Part shown: piece by piece, positions 29,497-41,088 of the stretch
Numbering within the stretch: the stretch's first letter is position 1
Layout: each line of letters starts with the position of its first letter
Assembly: GCA_024516035.1 (NCBI GenBank)
Contig: CM044956.1
Span: forward strand, 5,207,583-5,271,582
Reading direction: 5' to 3'
Source of the DNA: Bactericera cockerelli
Taxonomy: Eukaryota > Arthropoda > Insecta > Hemiptera > Triozidae
DNA length: 64,000 bases
The notes under the pieces: generated by a model
The model's input: only the letters and a program-made list of their open reading frames with translations
What the model was told of the DNA's origin: nothing
Database searches by the model: none
Translations under genes and position numbers: made by a program

Positions 29497-29855
29497 CGTT
29501 CGTGAAATATCACAACTGCTCAAACTCACTTTACTAAATCTACTCTGAAACCGGGACTCGAACCACCGACCTGCAGGTTACAAGTCCGCCGCCTTATCGA
29601 TCAAGCTACTGAGGTAGATGAATCTACTTTTAATGATAATAATGTAATAGGTACGTATACATTATTACATAATTATTATCTCCGCATAAAAAGAAAAGTA
29701 GAATGATAATAATATACGGTTAAGTACTTGATAATCCTAATACTTTATACTAATAATATTACAACTATAGTTATTTTTAATTTATCAGATTTGTGTTAAT
29801 CACTTTCATGATATACCGCAACTGCTCAAACTCAATTTACAAAATCTACGCATTC
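29497..29855 (-). mobile_element. SINE family D copy plus a partial second copy
   Basis: 29497-29620 is a full inverted family-D copy (GTGAAATATCACAACTGCTC … GGGACTCGAACCACCGACCT … CTACTGAGGTAG). 29793-29850 repeats only its 3' end (CACTTTCATGATATACCGCA, CTCAAACTCAATTTACAAAA). The DNA around each shares ATAATATACGGTTAAGTACT (29709 and 29871), so a local duplication of about 170 bp is likely. Confidence 0.75.
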
Positions 29856-30397
29856 AAAGAAAAGTATAATGATAATATACGGTTAAGTACTAGATAATGC
29901 TAATATTTTCTGCTCATAATATTATAATTATAGCACACAGGGATACTCGACACTCGTATTCCTGAGTATTACATTTCCAAAGCCACAAATATGAGCTGTT
30001 CCTCGTGTCTCAAGGCTCCTACAAATTCGCAAAATAATATGTTCAAAACCTCCTTTCAGCTTTTGTTTATAAAACTTCAAAGTTTCGTAAGAAAAGTGTT
30101 CAACTTGCAGGATCTGGGTCGGGAGGAACTCAAAGAGGCCCGGGAGGGATATGTTTACACATTAATCAAACTAAGGCTAATTAGGACGCTTTAAAAGTTT
30201 CTCATGATGCTGTTGGGCTGAAAATTTTGCCTCTCATCAGACGAATTGAGCAAGTCTTGGTGGATTATCGATAGAAGCTGATTGAGTCACCGTCTGTCTG
30301 TGTTTGATAAAACAAATTGAATGTTTGTGTTACCTTTGAGCCTAAAATAGTGTAACTTGCTATTTCTATGTAAATATTCTATGTACTTTATTGTAAA
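29856..30397. other. Spacer, no gene recognised
   Basis: A 67-codon frame at 29991-30194 has unremarkable composition and no domain I can name. Confidence 0.4.
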
Positions 30398-30648
30398 CAA
30401 GCGGACTGTCGCCCGCTTTGCGGGCCGAGGCATGGCCGTGAAAGCAAAAAATCCTTTTTCGCCAGTGGCAGGTGTTGTAGTGGGAATTTCGAAAAATCCC
30501 GTCTTATTGCACATCTAGACTATAAGACAAAGCTACCTACCAAATTTCAGCTTCCTAGGACTTACGGTTTGGGCTGTAGAGCGATGATCAGTCAGTGGTC
30601 AGTGGTCAGTGGTCAGTGAGTGACTTTGACATTTATATATTAAGATAA
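30398..30648 (-). mobile_element. Dispersed (TCAG)n-bearing repeat, second copy
   Basis: This is the reverse of the 15658-15875 repeat. It has GCCGAGGCATGGCCGTGAAA, TTATTGCACATCTAGACTAT, AGCTTCCTAGGACTTACGG and then (TCAGTGG)n and CTTTGACATTTATATATTAA. The leading AAGCGGACTGTCGCCCGCTT is a short hairpin absent from the first copy. Confidence 0.78.
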
Positions 30649-30723
30649 AACTTGATCTAACATGTTTAAGTATAATAACTTATGTGTTTTTTGAATTTAA
30701 AGAGAAATGACAGATAAATGTCA

Positions 30724-31042
30724 CAATTTTTATGGGTAGCATCGACCTGAGGTACGAGAAACAATAATACAGCAATTCTCCAACCATTATATTCCAAGAT
30801 TAATCTCGTAATGCTGCCACTAGTCTTTTTTTTCGGGCTCTGTACTTTGTTTGTTGGGGCCTTGCCTCTTGAGGACAATTGGGGTAGTCTTAGTGTGGGC
30901 ACTGCCCCAATTGTCCTCAAGAGGCGAGGCCTCAACATACAAAGTACAGAACCGAAAAAATTCCGACCCCGCCGGGATTCGAACTCGGGTCACCCGGAGT
31001 GCAAGCCGAGCAAGCTACCGCTACACCAAGGTGACTATTACT
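30724..31042 (-). mobile_element. SINE family F with internal perfect-hairpin insertion
   Basis: The minus-strand head at 31042 reads GTCACCTTGGTGTAGCGGTA, with a B box (GAGTTCGAATCCC) and an anticodon-like CTTGCAC loop. In the middle, 30832-30887 and 30900-30957 form a long near-perfect inverted repeat (TCTGTACTTTG, CTTGAGGACAATTGGGG) with a short loop of about 12 bases. The copy at 25505 lacks it. Confidence 0.78.
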
Positions 31043-31112
31043 TTACACACTCTTCAACTCTACCCAGTCTACACTCTCTTCTTTAAGTCATTTATTAATC
31101 TTTTCTTTAAGT

Positions 31113-31320
31113 CTGTCCCGGTAGCTGAGTGGTAAAGGCAGCACTCTGTAAATCCAGAGATACCAGAGGTCGTGGGTTCGAAACTCAGCCGGGACATGAC
31201 AAGTTATCCTCCGATTTGGGATTTTTACCACATAATAATATGTCTTGGGCTTACTTCTGGAATAATGGGACTTAATAGTCCTAATCGGGCAGTATGAAGA
31301 AGGTGATATTATTATGAGCT
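31113..31320 (+). mobile_element. tRNA-like SINE family C
   Basis: GTCCCGGTAGCTGAGTGG to AGCCGGGAC gives a seven-pair acceptor stem plus A and B boxes (GGGTTCGAAACTC). The body ATGTCTTGGGCTTACTTCTG, then GTCCTAATCGGGCAGTATGA, ends in (ATT)n. It is a SINE and not a functional tRNA gene, because the identical body follows every copy. Confidence 0.9.
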
Positions 31321-31411
31321 TGGAGAATTGAACCTGTGTTAAAGAGAACTCAAGGAAGCTGAAATTTTTCTTTCATAAAGAGGTTATTTTACCTTATAAA
31401 TTGGACCTAGT

Positions 31412-31698
31412 AGTCACTGTGGCAGAGCGAGTTAGCGCGCTAGGCATTGCACACATGGTGACCTGGGTTCGATTCCCAGCGGGGGAGGATTTTTTCTGCT
31501 ATGTATTTGGATGTTCGGGGTCCACTCATACCTCGTGAGGAAAAATGAGTAGCTGCTTTAATGTGAAGCAGCGACCAGTGGCAGAATCTTAGGCAAAAAA
31601 ATAATACAAGATATTGTAAATTAAAGTGGTAAAGTCCTATGATTCTGCGCTACCCACTAAAATTGTGACATAATAACACAAAGAAAAAGCATTATTAT
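31412..31698 (+). mobile_element. tRNA-derived SINE family A, full-length
   Basis: Head GTAGTCACTGTGGCAGAGCG, B box GGGTTCGATTCCC and the full body to AACACAAAGAAAAAGC. AAATTGGACCTAG flanks both sides (31398-31410 and 31700-31712), consistent with a target duplication of about 13 bp. Confidence 0.9.
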
Positions 31699-31827
31699 AA
31701 ATTGGACCTAGAAATTGTTCGCTAGATTCAAGTTGCGACTGTATAGTTTGATTTTTTTAAATTTATAGAAACAACACTGTACTATGTATACAGAACTCCG
31801 TTGTGTCCGCGCACAGTGAGCAACACA

Positions 31828-32040
31828 CTGTTGTTTCATCATCACACGGTGGCGTCATCGTGAACGATGGTAGCCAGACAGTGTTGGAGGAATGACTCAG
31901 CACTTCTACCTCTGTCCAAATAAGGAGGCTAATAATTGACAAGGGCCCCTAGAACCAAGCCAATGTTGGTCTACTCCCTGTTTATAGTCCCCCAGCCAGA
32001 CTGCTGGTCTACTCCCTGTTTAAAGTCCCCCCAGGCACTG
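31828..32040 (-). mobile_element. Family G repeat, inverted
   Basis: CATCATCACACGGTGGCGTCATCGTGAACGATGG at the tail side, then CCAGACAGTG, TTCTACC, GGAGGCTAATAATTGACAAG and two copies of CTGGTCTACTCCCTGTTTA. Confidence 0.8.
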
Positions 32041-32328
32041 TAATTTACGCCTCGCATTACACACAGAGAACAAGCAAAAAGCAACACAGTACTCTCGAAA
32101 TTCTCGAGGCATGTTCGACACGATTTATTCATCAACCTCACTCTGGAAAAGTGGGGCCCCACCTAGTACCCTGATATAATACTGATATTTATAACAACCA
32201 CATCGGATCTGGAATGGTGGGGCCCCCTAGTAATCCGCCCCCCCCCCTAGTACCCTGATATTTATAACAAGTGGGTAAAGTTTCCAAAATCTTTCCCCTG
32301 ACAATGATTTATGAAGTGGAAATCTCAA
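32041..32328. other. Spacer with short repeated segments
   Basis: GTGGGGCCCC and CCTAGTACCCTGATAT each occur twice (32150-32190 and 32218-32265), a local duplication. No gene. Confidence 0.45.
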
Positions 32329-32690
32329 GTTTCCGAGCCCTGACCACAGATGAGGGATGTTTATAATTCAATTTAAATACTGTCTTCTTCAGGGGGCTCG
32401 ATATTTCCTTCTCGTAATCGACCTCACTCATCGTGCTCACAGCAGCGGGATCGATAAGGCGGCGGACTCGTAACTTGGAGGTCGGAGAATCGAGTCCCAT
32501 CAATATCATTAAAAATTTAGGAGCGTGAGTTTGAGTAGTTGGGACATCACGATATGGGGTAACACAAAAAATATGACAGCTAACATCACTCGCTTTATAG
32601 ATGAGGCGGTGGACTCTTAACTTGGAAGTCGATGATTTGAGTCTCAAGAACTACAAATATTAAAGTACAGCGAGCTTGATTGTGATACTA
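32329..32690 (+). mobile_element. Two diverged SINE family D copies in tandem
   Basis: GATCGATAAGGCGGCGGACT with CTTGGAGGTCGG (32448-32485) and a second TATAGATGAGGCGGTGGACT with CTTGGAAGTCGATG (32594-32633) are two tRNA-Thr-like cores about 145 bp apart. Each is followed by family-D body words. Confidence 0.65.
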
Positions 32691-32876
32691 TGACTATTTT
32701 GATAAGCAGTGTACAGATACCTGTAAAATGTACACATAAAATATATGATAACTATATTTTGTAAGTACTCGTTTTTTGGGTGAAATTCGGTGTTGCACGA
32801 CCGGCAGTGTATGATCCACGGTGACAATGCCTAGAAAAATACGGATTTTTTTTTTTTTAAAGTTAATATACTTGTG

Positions 32877-33085
32877 TTGTCCCGGTAGTTCAGTATCAAG
32901 ACGTCTGACTGATAATCCAGAGGTTGCGGGTTCAAAATCCAGTCGGGACATGATAAGTTACCCTCCCATTTGGGATTTTGACCACATAATAATACCTCTT
33001 GGGCTTACTGCTGGAATAATTGGATTCATTAGTCCTAATCGGACAGTAAAAATAATCTCGTATTATTATTATTGAACACAAGCGT
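32877..33085 (+). mobile_element. tRNA-Ile-like SINE family C
   Basis: GTCCCGGTAGTTCAGTATC … CAGTCGGGAC with an anticodon loop CTGATAA (GAT), then the family-C body and an (ATT)n tail. Confidence 0.88.
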
Positions 33086-33089
33086 AATA

Positions 33090-33205
33090 TCACAACCACT
33101 CAAACTAGCATTACTAAATATTCGCTTAACATGTGACTTGAACCACCGAACTACGATTACAAGTCCGCCGCCTTATCGATCAAGCTACTGAGTTCGGTTT
33201 GTTGT
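33090..33205 (-). mobile_element. SINE family D, inverted
   Basis: GCGTAATATCACAACCACTC, CTTGAACCACCGAACTACG and CAAGCTACTGAGTTCGG match family D on the minus strand, immediately behind the family-C SINE. Confidence 0.78.
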
Positions 33206-34584
33206 CTCACTATAACAAGAAAAGAAAGCAATTATTTGCATACTTTCAAAAATGAATACCTTTATACGTTTAAACACCCCAAGTTATGCCTGGTTTACTA
33301 TCTGAAGGTTTGTACTAGAACACCTATTAATTCAATGGCCCGTGCAACATCTTTTATCCATTTATTACAATATTTCTCCCGCCCAACCAAGAGAAAATTT
33401 TCATGCTAATTTTAAAAAGCGTTTTTATTCATTTTTTTCCAAACATTGAAAGTAGAATTTTTTTTATCTGAAAATATTTTGTTTGAAATCATGCCAAAAA
33501 AATTACGAGTTTTATTTGTATAGGTGGCTATGAAATCTGCAGGGTAGCGAAAACAATCAAGATAGAGAGCTGGTAGGTGTGGGAAAATTGTTGAACAATG
33601 GGAGAACACGGCGCATTTATAAGGTATGGAAATGGCGTGAAATGATTTTATCAGGCATCACGCATGAGGCAAAAAAGTGTTTACCTTATGAAGAAAAAGG
33701 TAAAAAAAACACAGTAGGTACCTATTAAAAAAATACATAAATACCTTGTGTAATATCGCAACTAATGTACAATAATTGTACATGATAGCAGGTCCTCAGC
33801 TCAGTTAGCTGTAGCTACTGTGTAGCTGAGTACATAGTTACATTTTTTTTTTTAAATAGATGAAAATAATGTTTTATTTATTTTTATTAAATTAATATAA
33901 AAAAACTTATCCCAGGGACCGTCCTTCCGGAATGGAACCGAGGAAACAAGAAGTTACAAAATAGGTACACTGGTACAGCAATCAGTAGCTCCTTAAGTGA
34001 GCTAATGGAATTATAATCTCACTTTTGGTGGTTTGAATCTCAAGTATGGATTTTTTTAAAGGTGTACAGACTGCGTGCGTAGACCGGAACTTGGCCTATG
34101 CGCCCCGATTATGTCCTAACTAGAGGATAGGGTTATTGTCTATGGCAATCTCTTCCACCCAACAATTCTTTTTTGCAAGACAAAATTTCTATCCCGTCTG
34201 TGAAAATTTCTATCATTTAATAGTTTCCAGGTGTTTGGACAGCTGCTCAGTGCTGAAATGACTTCAGTCTTTCCTCAACACGTTTGGTAGTTAATAGAAT
34301 TATTTTAGACGATTAAGGTTTAGTAATATGATTTGCATAATAGAATACTTCCTGCACGCCTGCAGTATTACTTTGCAATAAACTGTTGATGCAATTATGT
34401 AAATATATTTTTTCCCTTAAAAAAAAGGAAGAAGGAACTCAGGTGAAAATATTCAAATTTTATTCGCAAATCGAAGAACACAGTTAATATTGGATTATTT
34501 ATTTTAGTCTCGTAATCCTATAAGTTACGTTCACCAATAATCAAATTAATGATCGAATTTCTTAAATATTAAATCTCTTTTTCA
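33206..34584. other. Intergenic sequence with one repeat fragment
   Basis: 34110-34165 carries the GGATAGGGTTATTGTCTATG … CTTCCACCCAAC block of the dispersed repeat. The rest is AT-rich with no supported gene. Confidence 0.45.
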
Positions 34585-34795
34585 TATTATCATCATCATA
34601 GGGTGGCGTCATCGTGAATGATGGTAGCCAGACTGTGGATAAATGACTCAGCAGTTCTACCACTGTCTTTACATTTACAAGGAGGCTAATAATTGACAAG
34701 GGCCCCCAGAACCAAGCCAATGCTGGTCTACTCCCTGTTTATAGTCCCCCAGCCAGACTGCTGGTCTACTCCCTCTCTATAGTCCTCCAGCCAGA
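34585..34795 (-). mobile_element. Family G repeat, inverted
   Basis: CATCATCATAGGGTGGCGTC, CGTGAATGATGGTAGCCAGA, GGAGGCTAATAATTGACAAG and CTGGTCTACTCCCTGTTTAT, with a second CTGGTCTACTCCCTCTCTAT. Confidence 0.85.
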
Positions 34796-36169
34796 CGGGT
34801 TTCTCATATTAGAAATGAAAAAATAAGACAGTTGGTATACGATTATTATCCAAACAGAACACGTCTATATCTAATACCTACGATAAGTAGTAGTCAAGAT
34901 GGCTACAACAGAAATCTTGTTGTTTTTGTCCCATATCGCTGCACAAACTATGGGTAGTCAGTCTCGCAGCCTGAGTGGGGTCAAAATATAAGGAGAACAA
35001 GATCTTAAATGACCTATACCCATCAATAACTTCTCAGGTACCGATATTGGATGATGCAGTAATTTTACGGAACATGGTGAATTTGACACATCCTCTAATA
35101 ATAATAATAATCTATTAATTCTGTCAATATACTGCACATTGCATAATCAATTAGTTTCACGGCGCAGGGAAAATCCAGCTCCTCTTAGAAGATCTAAGAC
35201 TATGGGAATGGATAAAAGAATTGGTTTGGTAATATTTGTACCTAATATACCAAGGTACCTAATATTTGCGGGCAAGGAAGATAAGGACCAGTGAAACTTG
35301 GCTCTGTTTTCAACGATATTTTTTACAGTTATTTATTTTCTTTCTGTTGTAGCCATCTTGACTACCGGTGGGGGAGGGGTGATGGTCTCCAACAAAACTC
35401 AATAGAAAAGTTGGCTCATTTCTGACCCACATAATTAGTTCTATGTACGATCAACCATCGTGATAACTTGGACTTTTTCTTTATAAGCCATTAAACCCTT
35501 GGGAACTGCAAGTTAGCCTGGCTTATTAGGGTTGTCTGGTCCGTTCTCTGTAGTCCTCTAACGAGAAACTGTTTTTTTTTTTCTCTTTCTATTTGCTATC
35601 ACTCTTTAATTTCGTTTCTTTAATAACTTGTTTCTCCTTTTATTTCTCTTTTTTTTACAGTTTCCTTTTTAACTTTACTTTTTTTTGATTTTTTTCCTCA
35701 AGTTGCCTTTAGAATACTTTTTTTCTGTTTTTTTCCTATTCATAACTTCTTTCTCTCTTTCTCTTCTCATCTCCAGCGCTTCACTCTGAAATACCTTCGA
35801 GAAACGTTTCCGACATCTTATTAAAAAACTAAGTGATATTTAATATTTTCAAGGAGAAATTAATTTCACCTGTCTGCGAGGCCCTGGCGCAATTTTTCTT
35901 GCTAATTAGCTCCGCTTTACAAATGGGTTTCACTTTTTCTTATGGCTTCTCAGGCGTTTGAGTTTTCACGTCTTTTGACGGTTCGGTTCAAAGTTTCGTG
36001 TTTCAAAGATATTAGATGGTAGCAATTTAATATTTCTGCCTAGAGGCAGGTTATGTGAGAAGCAGGAATTTTTTTTCTTTCGGGTATTTAAAAGAATAAT
36101 AGATAAGACAAAGGGGGAGATAGAGAGAGAGAAAAAAAAAAGAAAAATAAATAATTTGATATACCTCTT
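34796..36169. other. Intergenic sequence, no gene recognised
   Basis: AT-rich, with a pyrimidine-rich stretch at 35570-35770. GTCAAGATGGCTACAACAGAAA (34893) and its inverted form TTTCTGTTGTAGCCATCTTGAC (35340) bracket about 450 bp and may be the ends of a diverged inverted-repeat element. Confidence 0.45.
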
Positions 36170-36245
36170 GTCATGAACTAAAATTACGGCTTATGGCTAG
36201 AATAATGAGACTCAATGGGCTAGTCGGGCAGCATAAATGGGTGAT
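36170..36245 (+). mobile_element. SINE family C, 3' fragment
   Basis: CGGCTTATGGCTAGAATAAT followed by AGTCGGGCAGCATAAATGGG corresponds to the end of the family-C body; the head is missing. Confidence 0.6.
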
Positions 36246-36345
36246 TTGTTTTTGCACTATTGAAATTTTAACTGAATTAATTTACTTTTCATCAAAATCA
36301 TATGAAATATTATTGATTCACCCTGAGTTGAAACTGTTTGTCATA

Positions 36346-36476
36346 CAGTCAAACCTGGATGTAAGAGAACTGGATATAAGAAATTTACAGGTCAATTTCA
36401 CCTCCCCATAAAGGAAAATAACCTGATTATAAGAGAAACCTGGATATAAAAGAAAAGAAATCAGGCTAATTGACTG
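36346..36476. mobile_element. pogo/Tigger-like MITE
   Basis: The 131-bp element is flanked by TA on both sides. It starts CAGTCAAACCTGGATGTAAG and ends GGCTAATTGACTG. CAGTCAAACCT ends with TA duplications are typical of pogo/Tigger-derived MITEs. Partial relatives lie at 47990-48004 (AGGTTTGACTG) and 63437-63580. Confidence 0.8.
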
Positions 36477-38710
36477 TATTTGTAAAATAATTATTATTTT
36501 ACACTTTATTAATAAGGACATATTATACATATACCTACAATACAGACAATTTCAAATTAATATACAATATGAGAAGAAGTAAAATGAGAAAAAAATGAAG
36601 ACATAATAAATAACTACATATGCCCTAACTAAAGGGCGGAGTTATTGCCTTTGGCAATCTGTTCCACTCAAAATAATAAAAATCCCACATAAAAACTAAC
36701 TTAAGTCAAAAAAATATTAAAACATTCAACACTCTCCAACAGAAATTCCAGTCACAAAAATCTCACAAAATGATTTTCTTCACACGAAAATTTTACGCTT
36801 GAATATAATTCAATAATTTTCCCTTTGTTCAGATCCTTTATTAGATTTTCATTATTTTATCATGGCTGTGAAATGTTCAAAGGCATCCCACAAGTCACAC
36901 ACAGCTTTGAAGGGAGTGTGAAAAATCCCAGGATAAACAAAGCAAAACATTACAAAAGTCAAAGAGAGCTTATTTATTTTCAGCAAAGGAAAATATACAA
37001 AACAAAACGAAAATTTTAGTGCAAATGAATGAGGAAAAGGAAGATTTTAAAAATAAAATCAAGAGGAATAAAATTGCAAGGAATCATTCAAAATAAATAT
37101 TTACCACAAACCTATTTCATTTTTAATATGTTATCATAATTTTAAATGGCCATGATTGAAAAATGCGTTTTTGTGTGGAACGAGTTGATCAAAAAACAGT
37201 TTCTTGATATAGGTACTGTAAAAAATAAATGACCACCAACTGTATTTTAAGTTTAAAATTCAATATCAGTCCTTTTTTCAAAATATTCAATAATTACCAT
37301 GACGTCAATTAATTTTAATTTAGGAAAAAATATTTTTGAAAGAAAATTTTATTAATAATATTAATTTTTAAACTTAATGATAAAAATTCGAGGAATGGTG
37401 ATGATTGTGCGTTTTTAGGATAATTAAAGCACTTAAAACGAAATTATGATAATTAAAGAAGATTAACTTTAAATGCCGATTAATAAATTAAAGAAAAAGT
37501 GTTTTTTAAGCTCATTTTATAAGAATAATAAAGGGGCGTTTCAGAGAATCTATCTTCAGAATTTAATACGCAGTAAGCACATTTATTTATGTGAAGAATC
37601 TCACAAACCAGCTCTCAAATCAACATCAACCAGTCCTTAGTGAATAATTGGTTATAACAATAGTTGTAACATCGTAAATTTCGCTAGTAATGTAAAAGAT
37701 AATAATAATCAATTTCTCATAAATTACCCTGTATTATATTCAACATGTCTACCATTGGCTGCAAATCTTACCTGCAAACATAGAAATCAAGGCAAGAGTT
37801 AGCAAACAATTGAAAATATTTCCACCAAAGTTTCACATTTTAAATATGTAGGAATTTTGTTTTAAATACAAAATATTAGAATTATAATAGTTTATAATAC
37901 CTACAAATTATAATTATTCATTCATCCAACTTCTTTGTAAATACCTATTTTCTTTTTTATTGTATGAAATTGTAAATATTTTGAATTTCACACATACTCA
38001 CTTTATGGTCTTTCTTGTAAATAAAATTCAAATTGGTTTCATAAAAAATACAAATAAAATTGTGACGTCTCACCCTGTACACACGAAACCATTTTGTGCA
38101 GATAATGCTCTCAGTTTTAAGTCATAAAAGCGTAACCACTAATATTGTAAAATATTGCAAATTAAAAATACTGAAAATTTGCGAGTAAAATTTAAAAAAT
38201 GCTGGATTTTTTTTGTGTGATATGAAAGAGTGAAAAAATTAGATTTGTCCTCAATTTATTTTAAAACATATCTGTGTAAATATTACTATAGGTATGTTTG
38301 TATAAATAATACCTATCACAATATTACCACCTTTTATTATCTTTCACTTCATATTTATGTAACTACTCGTACATAATATTTGAAATATATTCGCTGAAAG
38401 CTCAGAAACTAGGTACCTACATTTTCTACCACCAAACCCTCAGAGTCGCATTATGTGGTCACAAACTCAACTTAAGGAGAAAAATTCATGCACTGTGTGA
38501 GAATCGAATCAACGGATCTCTACGCTATATGGTTTACCAGACTGGCGCGTTAACCAATTGACTTCCAGTGCACTGAATAAATCATTGCGATGACGGTTTT
38601 TCTATGTTAAAAAGGGAAAGTATTCTATTTTTTCTTTAGGTATGACCGGTTGATTTTTATCATTTTATGTAAAACAATGTAACGTGAAATAAAAACACTT
38701 CACATTGGCC
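36477..38710. other. AT-rich intergenic sequence
   Basis: It contains the GGGCGGAGTTATTGCCTTTG … CTGTTCCACTC repeat block at 36610-36670. A segment at 38500-38570 (GAATCGAATCAACGGATCTC … TTAACCAATTGACTTCCAG) looks like an inverted tRNA-like SINE head. No gene is supported. Confidence 0.45.
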
Positions 38711-38880
38711 TTATCATCATAGGGTGGCGTCATCGTGAACGATGGTAGCCAGACAGTGGAGGAATGACTCAGCACTTCTACCACTGCCTTTACAAGGAGG
38801 CTAATAATTGACAAGAACCCCAGAACCAAGCCAATGCTGGTCTACTCCTTGTTTATAGTCCCCCAGCCAGACTACAAAGC
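38711..38880 (-). mobile_element. Family G repeat, inverted
   Basis: CATCATAGGGTGGCGTCATC, CCAGACAGTGGAGGAATGAC, GGAGGCTAATAATTGACAAG and GTCCCCCAGCCAGACT in order. Confidence 0.88.
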
Positions 38881-39213
38881 CAATAACAATCCTTCACTGT
38901 ATTGCTGCTTTCGAAAATCGAACGAACAAAATGATTGTTTATTTACAATACAAACGATGAGACTGGGGGAAATCGAAAGCTGAAATCGAAGGTATGTCGT
39001 GAAATCAAGGAAGAAGAAGGTATAGAATACGGCCAAATGAAGTGACATTGTTGAGGATGATAATATTTATGCTTCTGTCAAAATGGACACGTAACTTTCT
39101 CGTGAATTGTTCTATTATAACTTAAATGTCCTTGATTGATTTTAATGCTGTGTCCGAAAGGCAACTAGAATTTTGTAGTAAGTAGTCCGTATATTAAAAA
39201 AAAATATGGTCTT
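38881..39213. other. Spacer, no gene recognised
   Basis: Ordinary sequence between two SINE-type repeats; nothing recognised. Confidence 0.4.
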
Positions 39214-39395
39214 ATCTTATTTATACTGTCGTTAGGACTAGTGAGTCCCATTATTCCAGCGGTAAGCCCAAGACGTATTATTATGTGGTCAAAATCCCAA
39301 ATGGGAGGGTAACTTGACATGTCCCGAAAGGGTTTTGAACCCGCGACCTCTGAATTACCAGTCAGAATACGAAACCACTGAGCTACCGGGAAAGA
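39214..39395 (-). mobile_element. SINE family C, inverted
   Basis: GGACTAGTGAGTCCCATTAT, AGCGGTAAGCCCAAGACGT, TTGAACCCGCGACCTCTGAA and ACCACTGAGCTACCGGGAAA are family C on the minus strand. Confidence 0.88.
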
Positions 39396-40220
39396 TTTTA
39401 GAATACCAGCCACGGAATGCAAAAACCTAAACGGTGACAAAGTGCCGATCTCAGATAGTACCTATACAATAAAAAAAAATTAACGATTTTCTTTATGATG
39501 CACTATTGAATTTGACAACCGTCGAAATCGATGAAGCTACACAATGATCATGATGATGATGATGATGAATCAAACAACTCGGCCGAGGTGTGGAAAACGC
39601 GCTATACAAAGAAAGGGATATATTGATTAAGGAACACAATAACTGCGATATCTTCAGTTGTGATCGGAAGTAAAAACCTTCTATTGTTATTTATAAATGA
39701 AAAAATCCTGTTTCTCTCTTCTCCAAACACTGTTCAGCCCCACCCCTGCCCCATAAGGGAGAAAAAGACTCAGCTTCCGGAAAGCCTTCTCCCTCACATC
39801 CGGCAGAAAAACTCCTACACCGGACGGCGAAATGAAGGAAAGGCCTTCCAAAAACACTGTTAACTGTAGCCCCCGTTGGGACCCTTACTAGTGGTATCAC
39901 AATAAATACTAGTATAATAATAATCTATTGACAACAACAACAAATTGGTGGATTTTTACATAGGTACAAAACACTAAACATTTAGGACTAAACACTAAAC
40001 TAACACTAAACACTTAAGACTAGAATTTTAACTTAGAATTTTTAAAAAAATATCAATGTTTTCAACCAAAAAAAAAAAAAAAAAAAAAAATGGGTTGTAT
40101 TATGAAACAGAATTAGTAAATCTAAGCCGATCTAAATTTATCAGCTGACCGGTGGGTGTTTCAAAACATGATTTTCCGCCACGAAGGCTGGCTACTGCTC
40201 AGTTACGCCACAATGGTGAT
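39396..40220. other. Intergenic sequence, no gene recognised
   Basis: It has a (GAT)n tract at 39549-39566 and a C/G-richer patch at 39735-39880 with overlapping frames on both strands (60-70 codons) that I cannot assign. An A-run lies at 40069-40090. Confidence 0.4.
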
Positions 40221-40415
40221 AAATATGCGTCTAATTTTCCCTCTATGCGTCTAGTATTCCCTCTATGCTTCTAGTATTCCCTACATGCGTCTAGTATTCC
40301 CTCTATGCGTCTGGTATTCCCTCTATGCGTCTAGTATTCCCTCTATGCTTCTAGTATTCCCTACATGCGTCTAGTATTCCCTCTATGCGTCTAGTATTCC
40401 CCCTGTGCGTCTAGA
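40221..40415. repeat. 20-bp minisatellite with an 80-bp higher-order period
   Basis: Nearly ten units of CTCTATGCGTCTAGTATTCC lie head to tail. The variants (ATGCGT, ATGCTT, ACATGCGT, ATGCGT) recur in the same order at 40241-40320 and 40321-40400, so four-unit blocks were copied together. Confidence 0.93.
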
Positions 40416-40914
40416 GACGGCGTCTAGGGACCCAGGAAGCGAGGCTTGAGTCTCTTAACGCATCGGGCAAAGTCACCACATGGAAAATACATTGAAGAAG
40501 TGGTCTGCGGCTGGCCGCGTGACTTAGATGCGGCCGTGAGACTCTTAAGGGGGAAGGGCACTTTAGAACTGATATATCTTCTATGTACATAACATCCAAT
40601 TCAGATGACCTTATTTAATATAATCAAGCCGAAAAGGTTAAAGCGCTTCAAAATAAAGGAAAAAAATCTATTCATTTTGATTATTTATTTATTTATTATT
40701 TATTTATGTATTTAATTCAAAGTATAGGTACCAACAATCCCGAGAATTATTGAGACTTTAAATAAAACGAACACAAATAAATAACAGCTACGAAAACCGA
40801 ATCGAAAAATCATCTCTCTTTACAAATGAAATTCGATTTGAATAAATCCGAGTGCGATGATTTTTATTTCATTATAATTCAGAGGCGGCATGTGCTATAG
40901 AATTTATAAAAAAT
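40416..40914. other. Spacer, no gene recognised
   Basis: It includes a (TTTA)n tract near 40680-40715. A 62-codon minus-strand frame at 40411-40599 overlaps the minisatellite edge and is not supported. Confidence 0.4.
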
Positions 40915-41035
40915 AGACCTCAGTAGCTTGATCGGTAAGGCAACGGACTTGTAACTTGGAGGTCGGTGGTCCCGGATTCAGCGTGGATTTAGTAGTTTGA
41001 GTAGTTGTGATATCACCCTTGTGATTCAAAGAATG
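40915..41035 (+). mobile_element. tRNA-Thr-like SINE family D
   Basis: AGACCTCAGTAGCTTGATCG, a CTTGTAA anticodon loop and GGAGGTCGGTGGTCCCGGAT, then body AGTTTGAGTAGTTGTGATAT ending TTGTGATTC. Confidence 0.85.
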
Positions 41036-41088
41036 ATCGGAAGAGAACTGGATTCAAGATCAATATCATACACGTAAATGTAATAATA

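Noticed and set aside
31113..31195. Functional tRNA gene (cloverleaf with seven-pair acceptor stem)
   Set aside because: Every such tRNA-like segment in the window is followed by the same SINE body, so these are SINE heads. The same reasoning applies at 13565, 13865, 32877, 40915, 56452 and 60815.
39660..39900. Overlapping 67- and 69-codon frames on both strands
   Set aside because: Slightly GC-richer patch only; neither reading shows a known motif.
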